A stretch of DNA of 64,000 nt from positions 310,001 through 374,000 of the forward strand of contig NZ_QLZD01000033.1 of assembly GCF_008636115.1 (NCBI RefSeq), in the 5' to 3' direction. Below the pieces are notes generated by a model. The model had not been told where the DNA came from, ran no database searches, and was given only the letters and a program-made list of their open reading frames with translations. Source of the stretch: Candidatus Tokpelaia sp. (lineage in GTDB: Bacteria > Pseudomonadota > Alphaproteobacteria > Rhizobiales > Rhizobiaceae). Shown here piece after piece: positions 37,571-47,635 of the stretch; positions within the stretch are counted from its first letter, which is position 1; each line of letters opens with the position of its first letter. Both the position numbers and the translations under genes were made by a program.

Positions 37571-38782
37571 TTAAGCAACAAAGCCGGCCGCGATAACGGC
37601 CTCAGCGGCAGCATCTCCTGCCGCTTTTTCTGTCTGCATAATCCGGCGTAATTTTTCAAAACCCTGTAATTGCGCCTGCCGCGCTGCACCTGGCTGCAAT
37701 AAGCGGTGAATTTGGCGCGCCAACATTCCGGGGCGGACAAATTCATTAAAATATTCCGGCACAAGCGGCTCATCGGCAATAATATTGGGTAAGGCGGCGC
37801 TCCAAATAGTGATTTGCGGCAAAATAAATTTTGTTGCAAACCAATCGGCCTTATAGGTCAAAACCATAGGCACAGCGCATAAAGCCAGCTCCAGCGATAC
37901 AGTGCCGGAAGCCGCCAAAGCCGCATCTGCCTTGGCAAAAGCCTGCCATTTTTCTTCTTCATCAGTGATAATATGCGGCGGGCACGGCCAATCAGCAGTT
38001 AAAGCCCGTATTTTTGCCGCCAAATGCGGCAGAGTTGGCAAAATAACAGTAATAGCTGGGTGTTGCCCTTGTATTTGTCCAACAGCCTCACCAAAAACAG
38101 GCATTAAATGCCGAATCTCCGACAGGCGCGAACCGGGTAACAGCAGCAAAGTCTTTTTTCCGGTCTCAGACTTTTTTGAAGCCGCTTTGCCACTGTCACT
38201 CAAAGACAGGTTGTGCTTTTTCTGCCGCTCTTTCTGCGCCGCCCAGGCCTGTTGCAGCGGCGGATAAGATAGTAATCTGTGGCCGACATAAACCGCCTTC
38301 GGCCCGTCTAATTTAGCCAGAATCTGCGGCTCAAACGGCAAAATTACCAGCAGCAAATCAATAAAACTGCGCATGGCTTTTGCCCTTTGCGGCCGCCATG
38401 CCCAGACAGAAGGCGCAACATATTGGATAATGGGGATAGAAGGCGCAAGCTTGCGCAAACGGCGCGCCACTCTATGGGTAAAATCAGGGCTGTCGACAAT
38501 GAGCAAAAAATCAGGGCGCTCACCGGCAAAATAGCGGCTGAGCCGAAAAATATGACAGAGCAGCCGCGGCAGTTTTTTCAGCACTTCTGCCACACCCATT
38601 AAGGCAATATCCTCACGGTTAAAAAAACTGTTCAGCCCCATCGCCGACAAAGGCGCCCCGCCGACACCAATCAACTGAATATCAGCCTTTAAGCGGTGCT
38701 GCAAAGCAGTAATAATATCGGCAGCCAGCAAATCTCCCGATTCCTCACCGGCAATAACAGCAATTTTTAACGGCCTGGACAT
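37571..38782 (-). CDS. lpxB: lipid-A-disaccharide synthase
   Basis: LpxB (403 aa) joins lipid X and UDP-diacylglucosamine to make the lipid A disaccharide at the inner membrane. Family motifs are AGEESGDLLAADII at the N terminus, VDSPDFTHRVARRLR, YVAPSVWAWRPQRAKAM, and the donor-site ALAASGTVSLELAL. It contains a polar insert around residues 185-210. It is the last gene of the bamA-lpxD-fabZ-lpxA-lpxI-lpxB run. Confidence 0.95.
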   Translation of the reverse strand: MSRPLKIAVIAGEESGDLLAADIITALQHRLKADIQLIGVGGAPLSAMGLNSFFNREDIALMGVAEVLKKLPRLLCHIFRLSRYFAGERPDFLLIVDSPDFTHRVARRLRKLAPSIPIIQYVAPSVWAWRPQRAKAMRSFIDLLLVILPFEPQILAKLDGPKAVYVGHRLLSYPPLQQAWAAQKERQKKHNLSLSDSGKAASKKSETGKKTLLLLPGSRLSEIRHLMPVFGEAVGQIQGQHPAITVILPTLPHLAAKIRALTADWPCPPHIITDEEEKWQAFAKADAALAASGTVSLELALCAVPMVLTYKADWFATKFILPQITIWSAALPNIIADEPLVPEYFNEFVRPGMLARQIHRLLQPGAARQAQLQGFEKLRRIMQTEKAAGDAAAEAVIAAGFVA

Positions 38783-38866
38783 AAAGCTTTATCCTTGAAT
38801 TCAAAGACTGAGAAAACCGGTAAGGCAGCCGCACGCAGCACAGACAGATCAAACCAATATACCGGA

Positions 38867-39700
38867 TTATAAAGTTTCAATAAAAAGACCATATTTATCA
38901 GCCTGTTCAGCGACATTTTTAATATTGAGAATAAAGCTGCCTTCTGCCTCTACCGCCAACCCTGCCAGCCCTGCTTTATAGGCATGCTCAATAGTCTCCG
39001 GCCCGATTGTCGGCAAATCCGCCCGCATTTCCTGATTTGGTTTTTTCATTTTCACCAAAACCCCGCCTTTAGGCGGAATTTTTCCGGCCATACGCAGAGC
39101 CGCCACCCGCTCCAACATGGCATTTGTGCCTTCAGCACCTTCGACGGCCACAATCCGCCCGCCAATAGTCACTGCGCCTTGCCCAATATCAAGCCTGCCC
39201 AAAATTCTGGCAGCTTTCATTGCCAGATCAATATTAGCTTTTTCGGCTTTGCTTGCCGTTTTTTTTGTCAATACCAGCCCTTTGGGTGCCAATAGCTCAG
39301 GCACAATTTCATGCGCGCCAATAACCCGGAAACCATAGCCTTCCATCAGCTTGATAAAAGCGCGCAACAAAGCATCATCACCGCGCCGCAAGGCAAAAAA
39401 CAATTTGGGCAGAGCCTTTAAAGTCGGCCAATCACAGTGCAAATCGCGTAAATTCGGCCTTTGCGCCACGCCGCCGGCCAGAATAATATTACGGATATTT
39501 TTAGCTTTCAAGGCAGCAATCAGCCTGGCAAATTCAACTACTGAAATTTCGCAATGGTCAAAAACATAAAGCCGTTTATCAGCCTGACCGCGCAATAAAA
39601 CAAGATAAGGCTTTTCGCCGCCGCGGCTGGACAGACGCTCCGCCACAGCAAAAGGCAAAGCCCCGCTGCCGGCGATTATCGCCGTTTTGCCTTTTATCAC
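38867..39700 (-). CDS. lpxI: UDP-2,3-diacylglucosamine pyrophosphatase LpxI
   Basis: LpxI (277 aa, former DUF1009) hydrolyses UDP-2,3-diacylglucosamine to lipid X; it replaces LpxH in alphaproteobacteria. The N terminus AIIAGSGALPFAVAERL and the C-terminal half (LVKMKKPNQEMRADLPTIG, AGLAGLAVEAEGSFIL) match the family. It sits between lpxA and lpxB as in Caulobacter and Rhizobiales. Confidence 0.94.
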   Translation of the reverse strand: MIKGKTAIIAGSGALPFAVAERLSSRGGEKPYLVLLRGQADKRLYVFDHCEISVVEFARLIAALKAKNIRNIILAGGVAQRPNLRDLHCDWPTLKALPKLFFALRRGDDALLRAFIKLMEGYGFRVIGAHEIVPELLAPKGLVLTKKTASKAEKANIDLAMKAARILGRLDIGQGAVTIGGRIVAVEGAEGTNAMLERVAALRMAGKIPPKGGVLVKMKKPNQEMRADLPTIGPETIEHAYKAGLAGLAVEAEGSFILNIKNVAEQADKYGLFIETL

Positions 39701-39768
39701 ACCTGCCTCCGCCCTGTGGAGAAATTAACCAATTATTCAAATGCCGATTACGACAGGCACTCTTGCCG

Positions 39769-40590
39769 TCACACAGGCTCTGTTGCCTCAAAATTGCGGC
39801 CCGGCGTGCATAAAGCACGGCGGCCTTCTGTCCGCACAAAAGCCACCAAATCAGCCACAGCCACTGAATCGGGATAGATATTCAATAAATCGGCGGCCCG
39901 CTCCCGCACCGGTTTGGTTTTGTCAAACAGCATGACTACGGCATGGCGCATAATATGAATATCGGCCCGCGCCAGACCGGAGCGCTTCATACCGATAATA
40001 TTCAAACCGCCCAGCCAGGCATGCACCCCAACAGCGCTGCCATAGGGGATAAGATCTTTGGTCAAGGCCGTAACCCCGCCGATAAAAGCATGATGACCGA
40101 CACGCACTAACTGGTGCACCGCCGCACCGCCGCCAATAATCACATGGTCGCCAATCACCACATGGCCGCCAATCATCACATTATTGGAAAAGGTAACATG
40201 ATTGCCGATAACAGAATCATGCGCCACATGCGCATAAGCCAGAAACAGACAATTATCGCCGACAATCGTGCGCCCCACGCTGTTATCTGAGCCGCGGTGC
40301 ATGGTAACCCCTTCGCGGATAATGCAGTTTTTGCCGATTTCCAATGTAGTGCGCGCGCCGGAATGCTTATTGTTTTGCGGCAAATCTCCCAAAATAGCAT
40401 GAGGAGAAACCCGCGCCCCGGCGCCGATAAAAGTGGCTCCCAAAATAACGCTATGCGCCTGTAGCACACAATCATCACCCAGTTGCGCCTCAGAACTGAT
40501 AACACAAAACGGGCCGATATGGACATTTTCGCCCAGTTGCGCGCCTTTTTCAATTACTGCCGTAGGGTGAATATATGTTCCACGCATCAT
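39769..40590 (-). CDS. lpxA: UDP-N-acetylglucosamine acyltransferase
   Basis: LpxA (273 aa) adds the first hydroxyacyl chain of lipid A. The left-handed beta-helix hexapeptide repeats are obvious from about residue 7 (YIHPTAVIEKGAQLGENVHIG) to 190, including the catalytic-His region (AYAHVAHDSVIGNHV). A helical C-terminal domain follows. Confidence 0.95.
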   Translation of the reverse strand: MMRGTYIHPTAVIEKGAQLGENVHIGPFCVISSEAQLGDDCVLQAHSVILGATFIGAGARVSPHAILGDLPQNNKHSGARTTLEIGKNCIIREGVTMHRGSDNSVGRTIVGDNCLFLAYAHVAHDSVIGNHVTFSNNVMIGGHVVIGDHVIIGGGAAVHQLVRVGHHAFIGGVTALTKDLIPYGSAVGVHAWLGGLNIIGMKRSGLARADIHIMRHAVVMLFDKTKPVRERAADLLNIYPDSVAVADLVAFVRTEGRRALCTPGRNFEATEPV

Positions 40591-40704
40591 ACTATCCTCA
40601 CAAAGCCCCGCCTGTCCGGCGGTAATTCTATTGGCGCCTGAAACCCGGCGCTTTATTTTATATATTCGGCGGCAAAACAGCCCGGCCCCACCGGCTTCAG
40701 CTCT

Positions 40705-41199
40705 TCAGCCGGCAAAACCGATTTCATCTATCATGGCTGTTACCTCTGCTTCAGCCGCTTTTTCGCCATCAACTTCTGCCACACAGCCGAAACGAAAAAC
40801 TTTGTCACGACCTTTTATTTTGGTGACATGAATATGCAACTGGTCACCGGGAATAACAGGACGGCGAAATTTGGCATTATCAATAGTCATAAAATAGACA
40901 GAATGTTTTTTACCTGCTGCCGGCCGGCAACCGTTCTTTTCTCGCTGCAAAAGGCAAATAGCGCCCGCAGTTTGCGCCATAGCCTCAATAATCAGAACAC
41001 CGGGCATAATCGGGCTTTCAGGAAAATGACCGGTAAAATGCGGTTCATTAAGCGTTACATTTTTAATGCCCGTGGCAGAATTATCCCCATCTATAGCAAT
41101 AATTTTATCTACCAGCAAAAAGGGATAACGATGCGGCAATAAACGCGTAATCTGCATAATATCCGCAGTTTCAAGCTGGCGCTTTTCCTCTTTTTTCAT
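40705..41199 (-). CDS. fabZ: 3-hydroxyacyl-ACP dehydratase FabZ
   Basis: FabZ (164 aa) dehydrates hydroxyacyl-ACP in fatty acid elongation. The hot-dog fold signature [12 protein letters not shown] and the catalytic His in [23 protein letters not shown] are present. There is an insert of about ten residues ([12 protein letters not shown]) after the central helix. It lies one base downstream of lpxD's region boundary, so the two are cotranscribed. Confidence 0.94.
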   Translation of the reverse strand: MKKEEKRQLETADIMQITRLLPHRYPFLLVDKIIAIDGDNSATGIKNVTLNEPHFTGHFPESPIMPGVLIIEAMAQTAGAICLLQREKNGCRPAAGKKHSVYFMTIDNAKFRRPVIPGDQLHIHVTKIKGRDKVFRFGCVAEVDGEKAAEAEVTAMIDEIGFAG

Positions 41200-41200
41200 T

Positions 41201-42244
41201 TTATTTCCCTTTACCCGGCTTTACAATATCACGCAATGCCGCCACTTCCCTGAACCATTGCCTGAAAGGACGAGCAGGAATACCGCCCCATTTTTCACCA
41301 TCGGGAATATCATTCATCACCCCGCTGGCAGCGGCAATTTGCACCCCGGCACCAATAGTTACATGATCGGCCAGCCCGACACGGCCGCCTAATTGCGTGC
41401 CGTCACCAATCACACAACTGCCGGAAATACCGCAATGCGCCGCTATCAGGCAAAAACGGCCAATACGCACATTATGGGCAATTTGCACCAGATTATCTAT
41501 TTTCGTGCCAGCGCCGATAATTGTATCATTCAGCGCGCCGCGATCGACCGTGCTGTTCGCCCCGATTTCAACATTATCTTCAATCCGCACACTGCCGATT
41601 TGCGGCACTTTCTCTATCCCCTGTTGCCCGCCGACATAACCGAAACCGTCCTGACCAATGCGCACACCTGCATGTAAGTGCACCCCTTTGCCAATATAAG
41701 CAGATTGCACCGTAACACCGGGGCCGATAGTGCAATTTTCACCAATTTCACAATTTTCACCAATAGCGGCAGAAGCGCAGACCAGTGTTCCCGCCCCTAA
41801 TTTTACATTTTTACCGATAGAGGCGCCCGCTTCTATCGTAACATTTTTCGCCAATCTGGCAGAAGCATGAATATAGGCTTGCGGCGACAGGCCGGTTTCT
41901 CCCAGCAGGGAAGAAGGCCTGACCGCCTCAGGATAAAAAACACGCGCCAGATGAGAAAAATCGCCATGCGGATCGGCGCTGACAAGAACGGCAATATTAG
42001 CGGGAATTTTATCAGCTATTTCGGCCAGGCAAAAAACAGCCGCGGCAGCCAGATTTTCCAGTTGTGCCTTGCGCTTTTTGCCGGCGATAAAAATTATGGC
42101 ATCATCATCGCTTGCGTCCAGGGCAGCCAGACGTTTTACCACGCGTTCTGCCAGATTATTCCGATGCAGCAAGGCACCTGTTAATGCGGCAATTTCTGCA
42201 ACCGTCATCGGACGGGACGGCGTAAAAAACATTATATCCGCCAC
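41201..42244 (-). CDS. lpxD: UDP-3-O-acylglucosamine N-acyltransferase
   Basis: LpxD (347 aa) adds the N-linked acyl chain in lipid A synthesis. An N-terminal uridine-binding domain (about 100 residues, ending near [10 protein letters not shown]) is followed by hexapeptide repeats ([20 protein letters not shown] onward) and a short C-terminal helix. It is directly upstream of fabZ. Confidence 0.95.
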   Translation of the reverse strand: MADIMFFTPSRPMTVAEIAALTGALLHRNNLAERVVKRLAALDASDDDAIIFIAGKKRKAQLENLAAAAVFCLAEIADKIPANIAVLVSADPHGDFSHLARVFYPEAVRPSSLLGETGLSPQAYIHASARLAKNVTIEAGASIGKNVKLGAGTLVCASAAIGENCEIGENCTIGPGVTVQSAYIGKGVHLHAGVRIGQDGFGYVGGQQGIEKVPQIGSVRIEDNVEIGANSTVDRGALNDTIIGAGTKIDNLVQIAHNVRIGRFCLIAAHCGISGSCVIGDGTQLGGRVGLADHVTIGAGVQIAAASGVMNDIPDGEKWGGIPARPFRQWFREVAALRDIVKPGKGK

Positions 42245-42703
42245 TTAATTATATATTTCCCGGCCAGACAAAGCCTGCCGGAAATCTTACCAATCACTTT
42301 GCCGCAGCCATTCTCTTATTTATAAAGAAATATCGCTGCTGCAACTCCATAATAACAGCACTTATTTTAGCATGTAAGCCGCCCGGAAAAACAGGAAAAA
42401 ACACAAAAGCAACCAGAAAACTATGGATAAAAGCGCGAAATCAATATTATAACAATAAAAGCGAAAAAACACAAAAGCGGAATAGCGGACCGCCGGCAAA
42501 AGAAAGCGCCCCTATCCAATAATGTGCAGGATAGATATAGATAGCGAGGCAGACAACAGACGCCATATATGAAGGCTGCCCTTAATCAGGGAACAGCCCG
42601 CACAAATAACTACCGCTAAAATACCCCATGCTCACGGCAAAGAGAGCGGGGCATCATACACAATAAAAGTGCAAATTTTTAACCGATTTAGACCTGAAGC
42701 AAA
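42245..42703. other. AT-rich interval between bamA and lpxD
   Basis: No gene is supported. GAAAAAACACAAAAGC occurs twice in direct orientation (42395-42410 and 42463-42478). Near the bamA end a minus-strand hairpin (about 42620-42655, GCCCCGCTC with GAGCATGGGG) precedes a modest T-rich stretch and may terminate bamA. The lpxD promoter should lie in the AT-rich part close to 42260. Confidence 0.4.
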
Positions 42704-45175
42704 TCAGAATTTGGTAGACATGCCAAAATTAAAGTTCTGTGTCCGATCGCCTTTTTCCTTGTTAATCGGCCAGGCATAATCAAAACGCAACGGCCCGAAA
42801 GGCGAAGCCCACATCAGGCTGATACCGGCAGAAGAACGCCATTTGCTGTCTTTACCGGTCACGCGCCGTTCACCAAAGCGGTCGCTGGCTTTATAATTAT
42901 TGCCATATAAACTGGCCGCATCAGCGAAGACTGCGCCGCGCATACCAAAGCTTTCCGGCACAACCGGGAGCGGAAACTGCACTTCAGCCGTGGCGTTGAT
43001 ATATTTTTCACCGCCGAGAAAATATTTATAGCGCCCATTGCGCGATCTCTGCCGCGGGCCGATACCATTATAACGGAAACCGCGTATCATATCCGCATTA
43101 TTTTTGAACATATCAAAAATACGAACGCCGCTTCTATCGCCGTTTTCATGCAGATAACCGCCGCCGCCGCCAATCAGGCCGACCAGATCATAGCGCTCGG
43201 AAAGCGTTTTGTATAAAGTAGCTTTAGCGGTTGTTTTCAAAAAGTCAGCATCGCCGCCAATACCGGCATATTCCTGTATAACCCGCGCATATAAGCCTTC
43301 ATGCGGAATATCTATATTATCAATACTATTATAGGTCAGACCATAACTGACAGAAGAGCGCTTCCACGGGCTATTATCAGCCGCCTCAACAATAGCGCCG
43401 GAATAACGATCGAGCAGATTTATACAGGCCGCCTCTTCTTCCGGCGTCAGATAATCGCCGCGCTCTGCCCGCCGGCGAACGCCTCTGTCGCAACCATAAC
43501 GTTTCAGCTTATATTTTTCTTCAGAGTAATTATAGGCGATACTGCCCGTCAATCTTTCGGTAATCGGCACGCCAAAGCGCAGCGAGCCGCCGGTTTGCCG
43601 CACTTTATAATCATCATCAAGGCGATAAGCCTGATGAAACAAATCAATCCCGGCAGCAATCCGATAACCAAGAAAATACGGCTCAGTGAAAGAAAAGCCG
43701 TAATTACGCGAATCCGACTCACCGCCGCCGGCGCTAATACGGACATATTGTCCGCGGCCAAGAAAATTGCGCTCAGTAATGGAGGCATCAACCGAAATAC
43801 CCGGTGTTTCACCGCCTGTTGTATAACCACCGCCAATAGAAAATTCACCTGTCGGTTTTTCTACTACATCGACAACAAGCACGACCTGATCCGGCGCCGA
43901 ACCCTGATTAACCCCAATATTGACACTCTGGAAAAACCCCAATGCTTCCAGACGGCGCTTGGCGCGTTTTACCATAGTCTGACTGAAAGCATCTCCTTCA
44001 GCAAAGTCAAATTCACGGCGGATAACCTGATCACGCGTTTTGGTATTGCCCCGCACTTCAACCCGCTCAATATAAGCGCGCTCACCCTGTTCAATGGAAT
44101 AGGTCAGACCAATAGTATGATTGGAAAAATCGCGATTTGTTATCGGCTCTACTTTGGCGAAAGCATAACCTGCATCAGCCACTTTATCACCAATATTAAG
44201 GACAGAATCCTCAATTTTGGCAGCATTATATCTGTCGCCCTTTTCGGTTTTCAGCCTGTGCATCATGGATTTTGTATCAACGCCCGGCACTGTGCTTTCT
44301 ACATTAATATCGCCGAAACGGTAAAGCGCTCCTTCATCAAGCACAAAAGTCAGCGTATATTTATTGCTTTCGGCATTATAATCGGCCGTAGAAGAAACAA
44401 TGTGAAAATCCGCATAACCGCGATTATAATAAAAGCGGCGCAAAACTTCTTCATCAGCAGCCAGACGATCATCATTATAAACATCGCCGTGAGTCAGCCA
44501 GGAAAACATATTTGTGCGCTTGGTCACCAGAATATCGCGCAAGCGCCTGCTGCCAAAGGCCTTATTGCCGACAAAAACAACATCGTCAATTTTTGTCCTT
44601 TTGCCTTCCTTAATGTCGAATATGACATTAACCCGCCCGTTCCCGGCCTCAGCCGTGCGGCCCTTGACGGTTACACCTTTCCGCCCCAGCGATGTATAAG
44701 CATCGCGTATTGTCTGTTCATCGGCCATTAATTTGGCCATATCAAAAGCCTCGCGCGGCTTTAGAGACAAAACGCGCTCCAAATCCTTGGTTTTTACAGC
44801 TTTATTCCCCTCAAGCGTCACTTTATTGACAGTCTGATATTCTGAGACAGTTACAACCAGAACACCATTGGCCGGACGAATGGAAACAGCGGAGAAAATC
44901 CCCAGGCGAGCAAGACGCTTTGTTGCAGCATCAATATCGGCAGGGCTGTAATCCTGCCCCGCCCGCAAACCGAGATTATCCCGGATAACCTGCGCATCAA
45001 CGCCTTTATTGCCGCGCACTTCAACAGAGCGCACAATGGCGGCACGCGCCTCACCGGCGGCATTAAGGACAGTAACAAAAGCAACAGGCATAGAAACAGC
45101 CAGCGTCAATGATAAGGCCGAACCGGCAGCCAGAAATCTTGATTTGCGAAGGCTGGATTTAAATTTCATTCGCAT
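42704..45175 (-). CDS. bamA: outer membrane protein assembly factor BamA
   Basis: BamA (823 aa) is the core of the BAM complex in the outer membrane. After a signal peptide (cleavage near ARA-A) come five POTRA repeats (VEVRGNKGVDAQVIRDNL begins the first; VEVRGNTKTRDQVIRREF the fifth) and a C-terminal 16-strand barrel with the VIRGFRYNGIGP segment and final aromatic residue (STKF). I chose ATG 45175 because AAAGG lies upstream; ATG 45169 and 45214 are alternatives. It is downstream of rseP. Confidence 0.95.
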   Translation of the reverse strand: MRMKFKSSLRKSRFLAAGSALSLTLAVSMPVAFVTVLNAAGEARAAIVRSVEVRGNKGVDAQVIRDNLGLRAGQDYSPADIDAATKRLARLGIFSAVSIRPANGVLVVTVSEYQTVNKVTLEGNKAVKTKDLERVLSLKPREAFDMAKLMADEQTIRDAYTSLGRKGVTVKGRTAEAGNGRVNVIFDIKEGKRTKIDDVVFVGNKAFGSRRLRDILVTKRTNMFSWLTHGDVYNDDRLAADEEVLRRFYYNRGYADFHIVSSTADYNAESNKYTLTFVLDEGALYRFGDINVESTVPGVDTKSMMHRLKTEKGDRYNAAKIEDSVLNIGDKVADAGYAFAKVEPITNRDFSNHTIGLTYSIEQGERAYIERVEVRGNTKTRDQVIRREFDFAEGDAFSQTMVKRAKRRLEALGFFQSVNIGVNQGSAPDQVVLVVDVVEKPTGEFSIGGGYTTGGETPGISVDASITERNFLGRGQYVRISAGGGESDSRNYGFSFTEPYFLGYRIAAGIDLFHQAYRLDDDYKVRQTGGSLRFGVPITERLTGSIAYNYSEEKYKLKRYGCDRGVRRRAERGDYLTPEEEAACINLLDRYSGAIVEAADNSPWKRSSVSYGLTYNSIDNIDIPHEGLYARVIQEYAGIGGDADFLKTTAKATLYKTLSERYDLVGLIGGGGGYLHENGDRSGVRIFDMFKNNADMIRGFRYNGIGPRQRSRNGRYKYFLGGEKYINATAEVQFPLPVVPESFGMRGAVFADAASLYGNNYKASDRFGERRVTGKDSKWRSSAGISLMWASPFGPLRFDYAWPINKEKGDRTQNFNFGMSTKF

Positions 45176-45482
45176 ACTACCTTTGTATTTTGTCCCAAAA
45201 AATACAACCCCCATATAGCGACCCCATATAGCGGTATTGTAACAAACCGTTTTTCCATATACACGCCCCCGCTTTGAGAGCGCAATCTTACCGCAAAACT
45301 GTAAAGAGATACTCCCTCAGCGGCAAATTTCTTCAGAATAAGGGACACAACCCACAAAATCCTTCGCCGATTCTATAGAGATTCTTCCCGTTTCACAAGG
45401 AATAAAAAAACATAATCCGCACCTATTTTTGCGGGTACCGACAGGCTGCCCCTGACAAACTACCAATATCACGGCCGAGAGT

Positions 45483-46607
45483 TTAGCAGGGTATATAATT
45501 ATTTAATATTGCGAAAACAGTAAATAAAAGGATAATGACCCAGCCTGTACGAAAAACTGCTTCCTGCACGCGTGCCGGCACGGCATAGCCTGTTACCCCT
45601 TCTATCAGGTAAAACAGCAAATGACCGCCATCTAATGGCGGCAAAGGCAAAAGATTAAACAGGCCAATGCCGATAGATAAAAAAGCAGCGAGCTGCACCA
45701 GCGCCCAGACACCAATATCACTCACTTTCCAGGCAATTTGTGCTGTGCGAACCGGGCCGCTTAACTGGCAGCGATCTGCCCGGCCCTGCAATAATTTGCC
45801 TAAATAACGGCCGGTTTGCTGCACAATAAAAGCTGTATCGCGCACACCCTCCTGCAAGGCCGCGCCGATTGTATAAGCTTTTTTACGAATATTTTCCGGG
45901 CTGTTGGAGCCGACAATCCCGATACGGCCAACACGAATAATATTACCGAAACCGTCATCAACCCGTTTCATTTCAGGAAAAACCGTAAGCGCAACCGGCC
46001 GGCCCTGCCGCTCTATCTCAAACTGAATCGCACCGCTGTCATGCAGCATAATATAACGCGCTATATCCTCAAAACTCCTTATAGCCTCCCCGTTAATTGT
46101 CAAAAACCGGTCACCTTCCTGCAAGCCGCCCACTGCGGCGGGAGAATGCGGCAATACCCGGCTGACAACCGGGCTAAGGGTAAATTTGCCGAAATAAAAA
46201 GCCATAAAGGCTAAAATGAACACAGCCAGCAAAGCGTTAAAAAACGGCCCGGCAATAATTGTGGCGGCGCGTTGCCAGGCATTGGCGGCAGCAAAAGAAC
46301 CCGCGGGCAGACGGCGCCCGGTTTTTTCTGCCGCCGGGCGGGAATCAATCTCATCATCACCCAAAAAGCGCACATAGCCGCCAAGCGGCACGGCAGCAAG
46401 GCGCCAGCGTGTGCCGTTTTTATCTGTCCTCGCCCAGATTTCCGGCCCAAAACCGGCAGAAAATACCGCAGCTTTAATGCCGCACCAGCGGCCGACCAGA
46501 TAATGCCCCATTTCATGCACGATAATAATTGCCATTAAAACGGCCAGAACACCGAAAAGACGGCAAAAAGCGTGATAAATATCCCAGAGAAAATCCCAAT
46601 AGCTCAA
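45483..46607 (-). CDS. rseP: RIP-type site-2 protease RseP
   Basis: RseP (374 aa) is an inner-membrane zinc metalloprotease that cleaves anti-sigma or regulatory proteins within the membrane. The active site HEMGH (residues 31-35) is in the first helix, one PDZ domain is visible (about residues 145-220, PAAVGGLQEGDRFLTINGEAI), and the LDG motif (LLPLPPLDGGHLLFYL) is near the C terminus. It lies between cdsA and bamA. Confidence 0.94.
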   Translation of the reverse strand: MSYWDFLWDIYHAFCRLFGVLAVLMAIIIVHEMGHYLVGRWCGIKAAVFSAGFGPEIWARTDKNGTRWRLAAVPLGGYVRFLGDDEIDSRPAAEKTGRRLPAGSFAAANAWQRAATIIAGPFFNALLAVFILAFMAFYFGKFTLSPVVSRVLPHSPAAVGGLQEGDRFLTINGEAIRSFEDIARYIMLHDSGAIQFEIERQGRPVALTVFPEMKRVDDGFGNIIRVGRIGIVGSNSPENIRKKAYTIGAALQEGVRDTAFIVQQTGRYLGKLLQGRADRCQLSGPVRTAQIAWKVSDIGVWALVQLAAFLSIGIGLFNLLPLPPLDGGHLLFYLIEGVTGYAVPARVQEAVFRTGWVIILLFTVFAILNNYIPC

Positions 46608-46688
46608 TTAATTTTTTCCCGATTTTTTCGCATAGACTGTTTTTGCCGCTACGCGCTACAAATAATATATGACAATAATAAGGTAAAT

Positions 46689-47624
46689 TTACGGGAAACC
46701 CCAATCGGTAAAGGCCAGTAAACCGGCAAGGACAATACAGGCAGGCAACAAGCCGTCTATTCTATCCATAATCCCGCCATGCCCCGGCAGCAGGCGGCCG
46801 GAATCCTTGACACCGAAATGACGCTTGAATACAGATTCCGCCAAATCACCAATTTGGGCAATAACAGATAATAAAAAAGCCAAAACAATAATGAGAGAAA
46901 ACGGCATAAACTGCGCCATTATAGCGCTGCCTTCTGTCAAAATACTCTGCTGCCGCAGCAAAAAAGTGAAAAAGCAGGCCCCCAATATGGCAGATACCGC
47001 GCCGCCAATCGCCCCCGACCATGTTTTATTGGGAGAAATTTTGGGCGCCAGCTTCGGCCCGCCGCAAAGACGCCCGCAGCTATAAGCGCCAATATCGCTG
47101 GCCCAAACGGTGCTATATAAAAACAGGAGCCAGTAAAGGCCGGTTTCACTGCCATGAGCCAGGCCCTCACGCAAAAAGACAAAACTCAAGGGAAACAGCA
47201 CAGCATAAACAAAACCCGCTGCCTGAAAAACCGCAGCCCTGGCACCCGTTTCTGCCCGAACAAGACCATAACATAAACAAAGCCCGGCAAAAAAAGCGGC
47301 AAAAACATATAAAGGCGGGGCGGCAATCAGCAAAGCAATTCCCGGTAAAAGAAAGCCAATCCCGGCACATAAGCGCCCGCGTAGAGTTTGCAAAACGGCA
47401 ATAATGCTGTTCCACTCATATAAGACCGCCGCCCCCACACAAAAGCAGAAAAAACGAAAAGCCAACCCGCCCCAACAGGCAATCACCACAGTGAAAAATG
47501 CAATAATCACACCGGTTATCAGGCGCAGCAATAAATTGGACACCGGCTTTTTCAGCCCGTTATCCGTTCTCACCGCCTTATTTACCGTCCATTTCTCTTT
47601 ATCGCTTTGTGGCAAAGACTCCAT
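46689..47624 (-). CDS. cdsA: phosphatidate cytidylyltransferase
   Basis: CdsA (311 aa) makes CDP-diacylglycerol for phospholipid synthesis in the inner membrane. Several membrane helices precede the C-terminal CdsA signature (KISPNKTWSGAIGGA and VKDSGRLLPGHGGIMDRIDGLLPA, which carries the metal-binding acidic residues). The first 30 residues are a polar extension. The ATG has AAAGGGG upstream. It follows uppS by 11 bases. Confidence 0.94.
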   Translation of the reverse strand: MESLPQSDKEKWTVNKAVRTDNGLKKPVSNLLLRLITGVIIAFFTVVIACWGGLAFRFFCFCVGAAVLYEWNSIIAVLQTLRGRLCAGIGFLLPGIALLIAAPPLYVFAAFFAGLCLCYGLVRAETGARAAVFQAAGFVYAVLFPLSFVFLREGLAHGSETGLYWLLFLYSTVWASDIGAYSCGRLCGGPKLAPKISPNKTWSGAIGGAVSAILGACFFTFLLRQQSILTEGSAIMAQFMPFSLIIVLAFLLSVIAQIGDLAESVFKRHFGVKDSGRLLPGHGGIMDRIDGLLPACIVLAGLLAFTDWGFP

Positions 47625-47635
47625 AAACAGCCCCT

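Noticed and set aside
42704-45000. Long open frames on the strand opposite bamA
   Set aside because: They mirror bamA, have no ribosome-binding sites or family resemblance, and are shadows of its codon composition.
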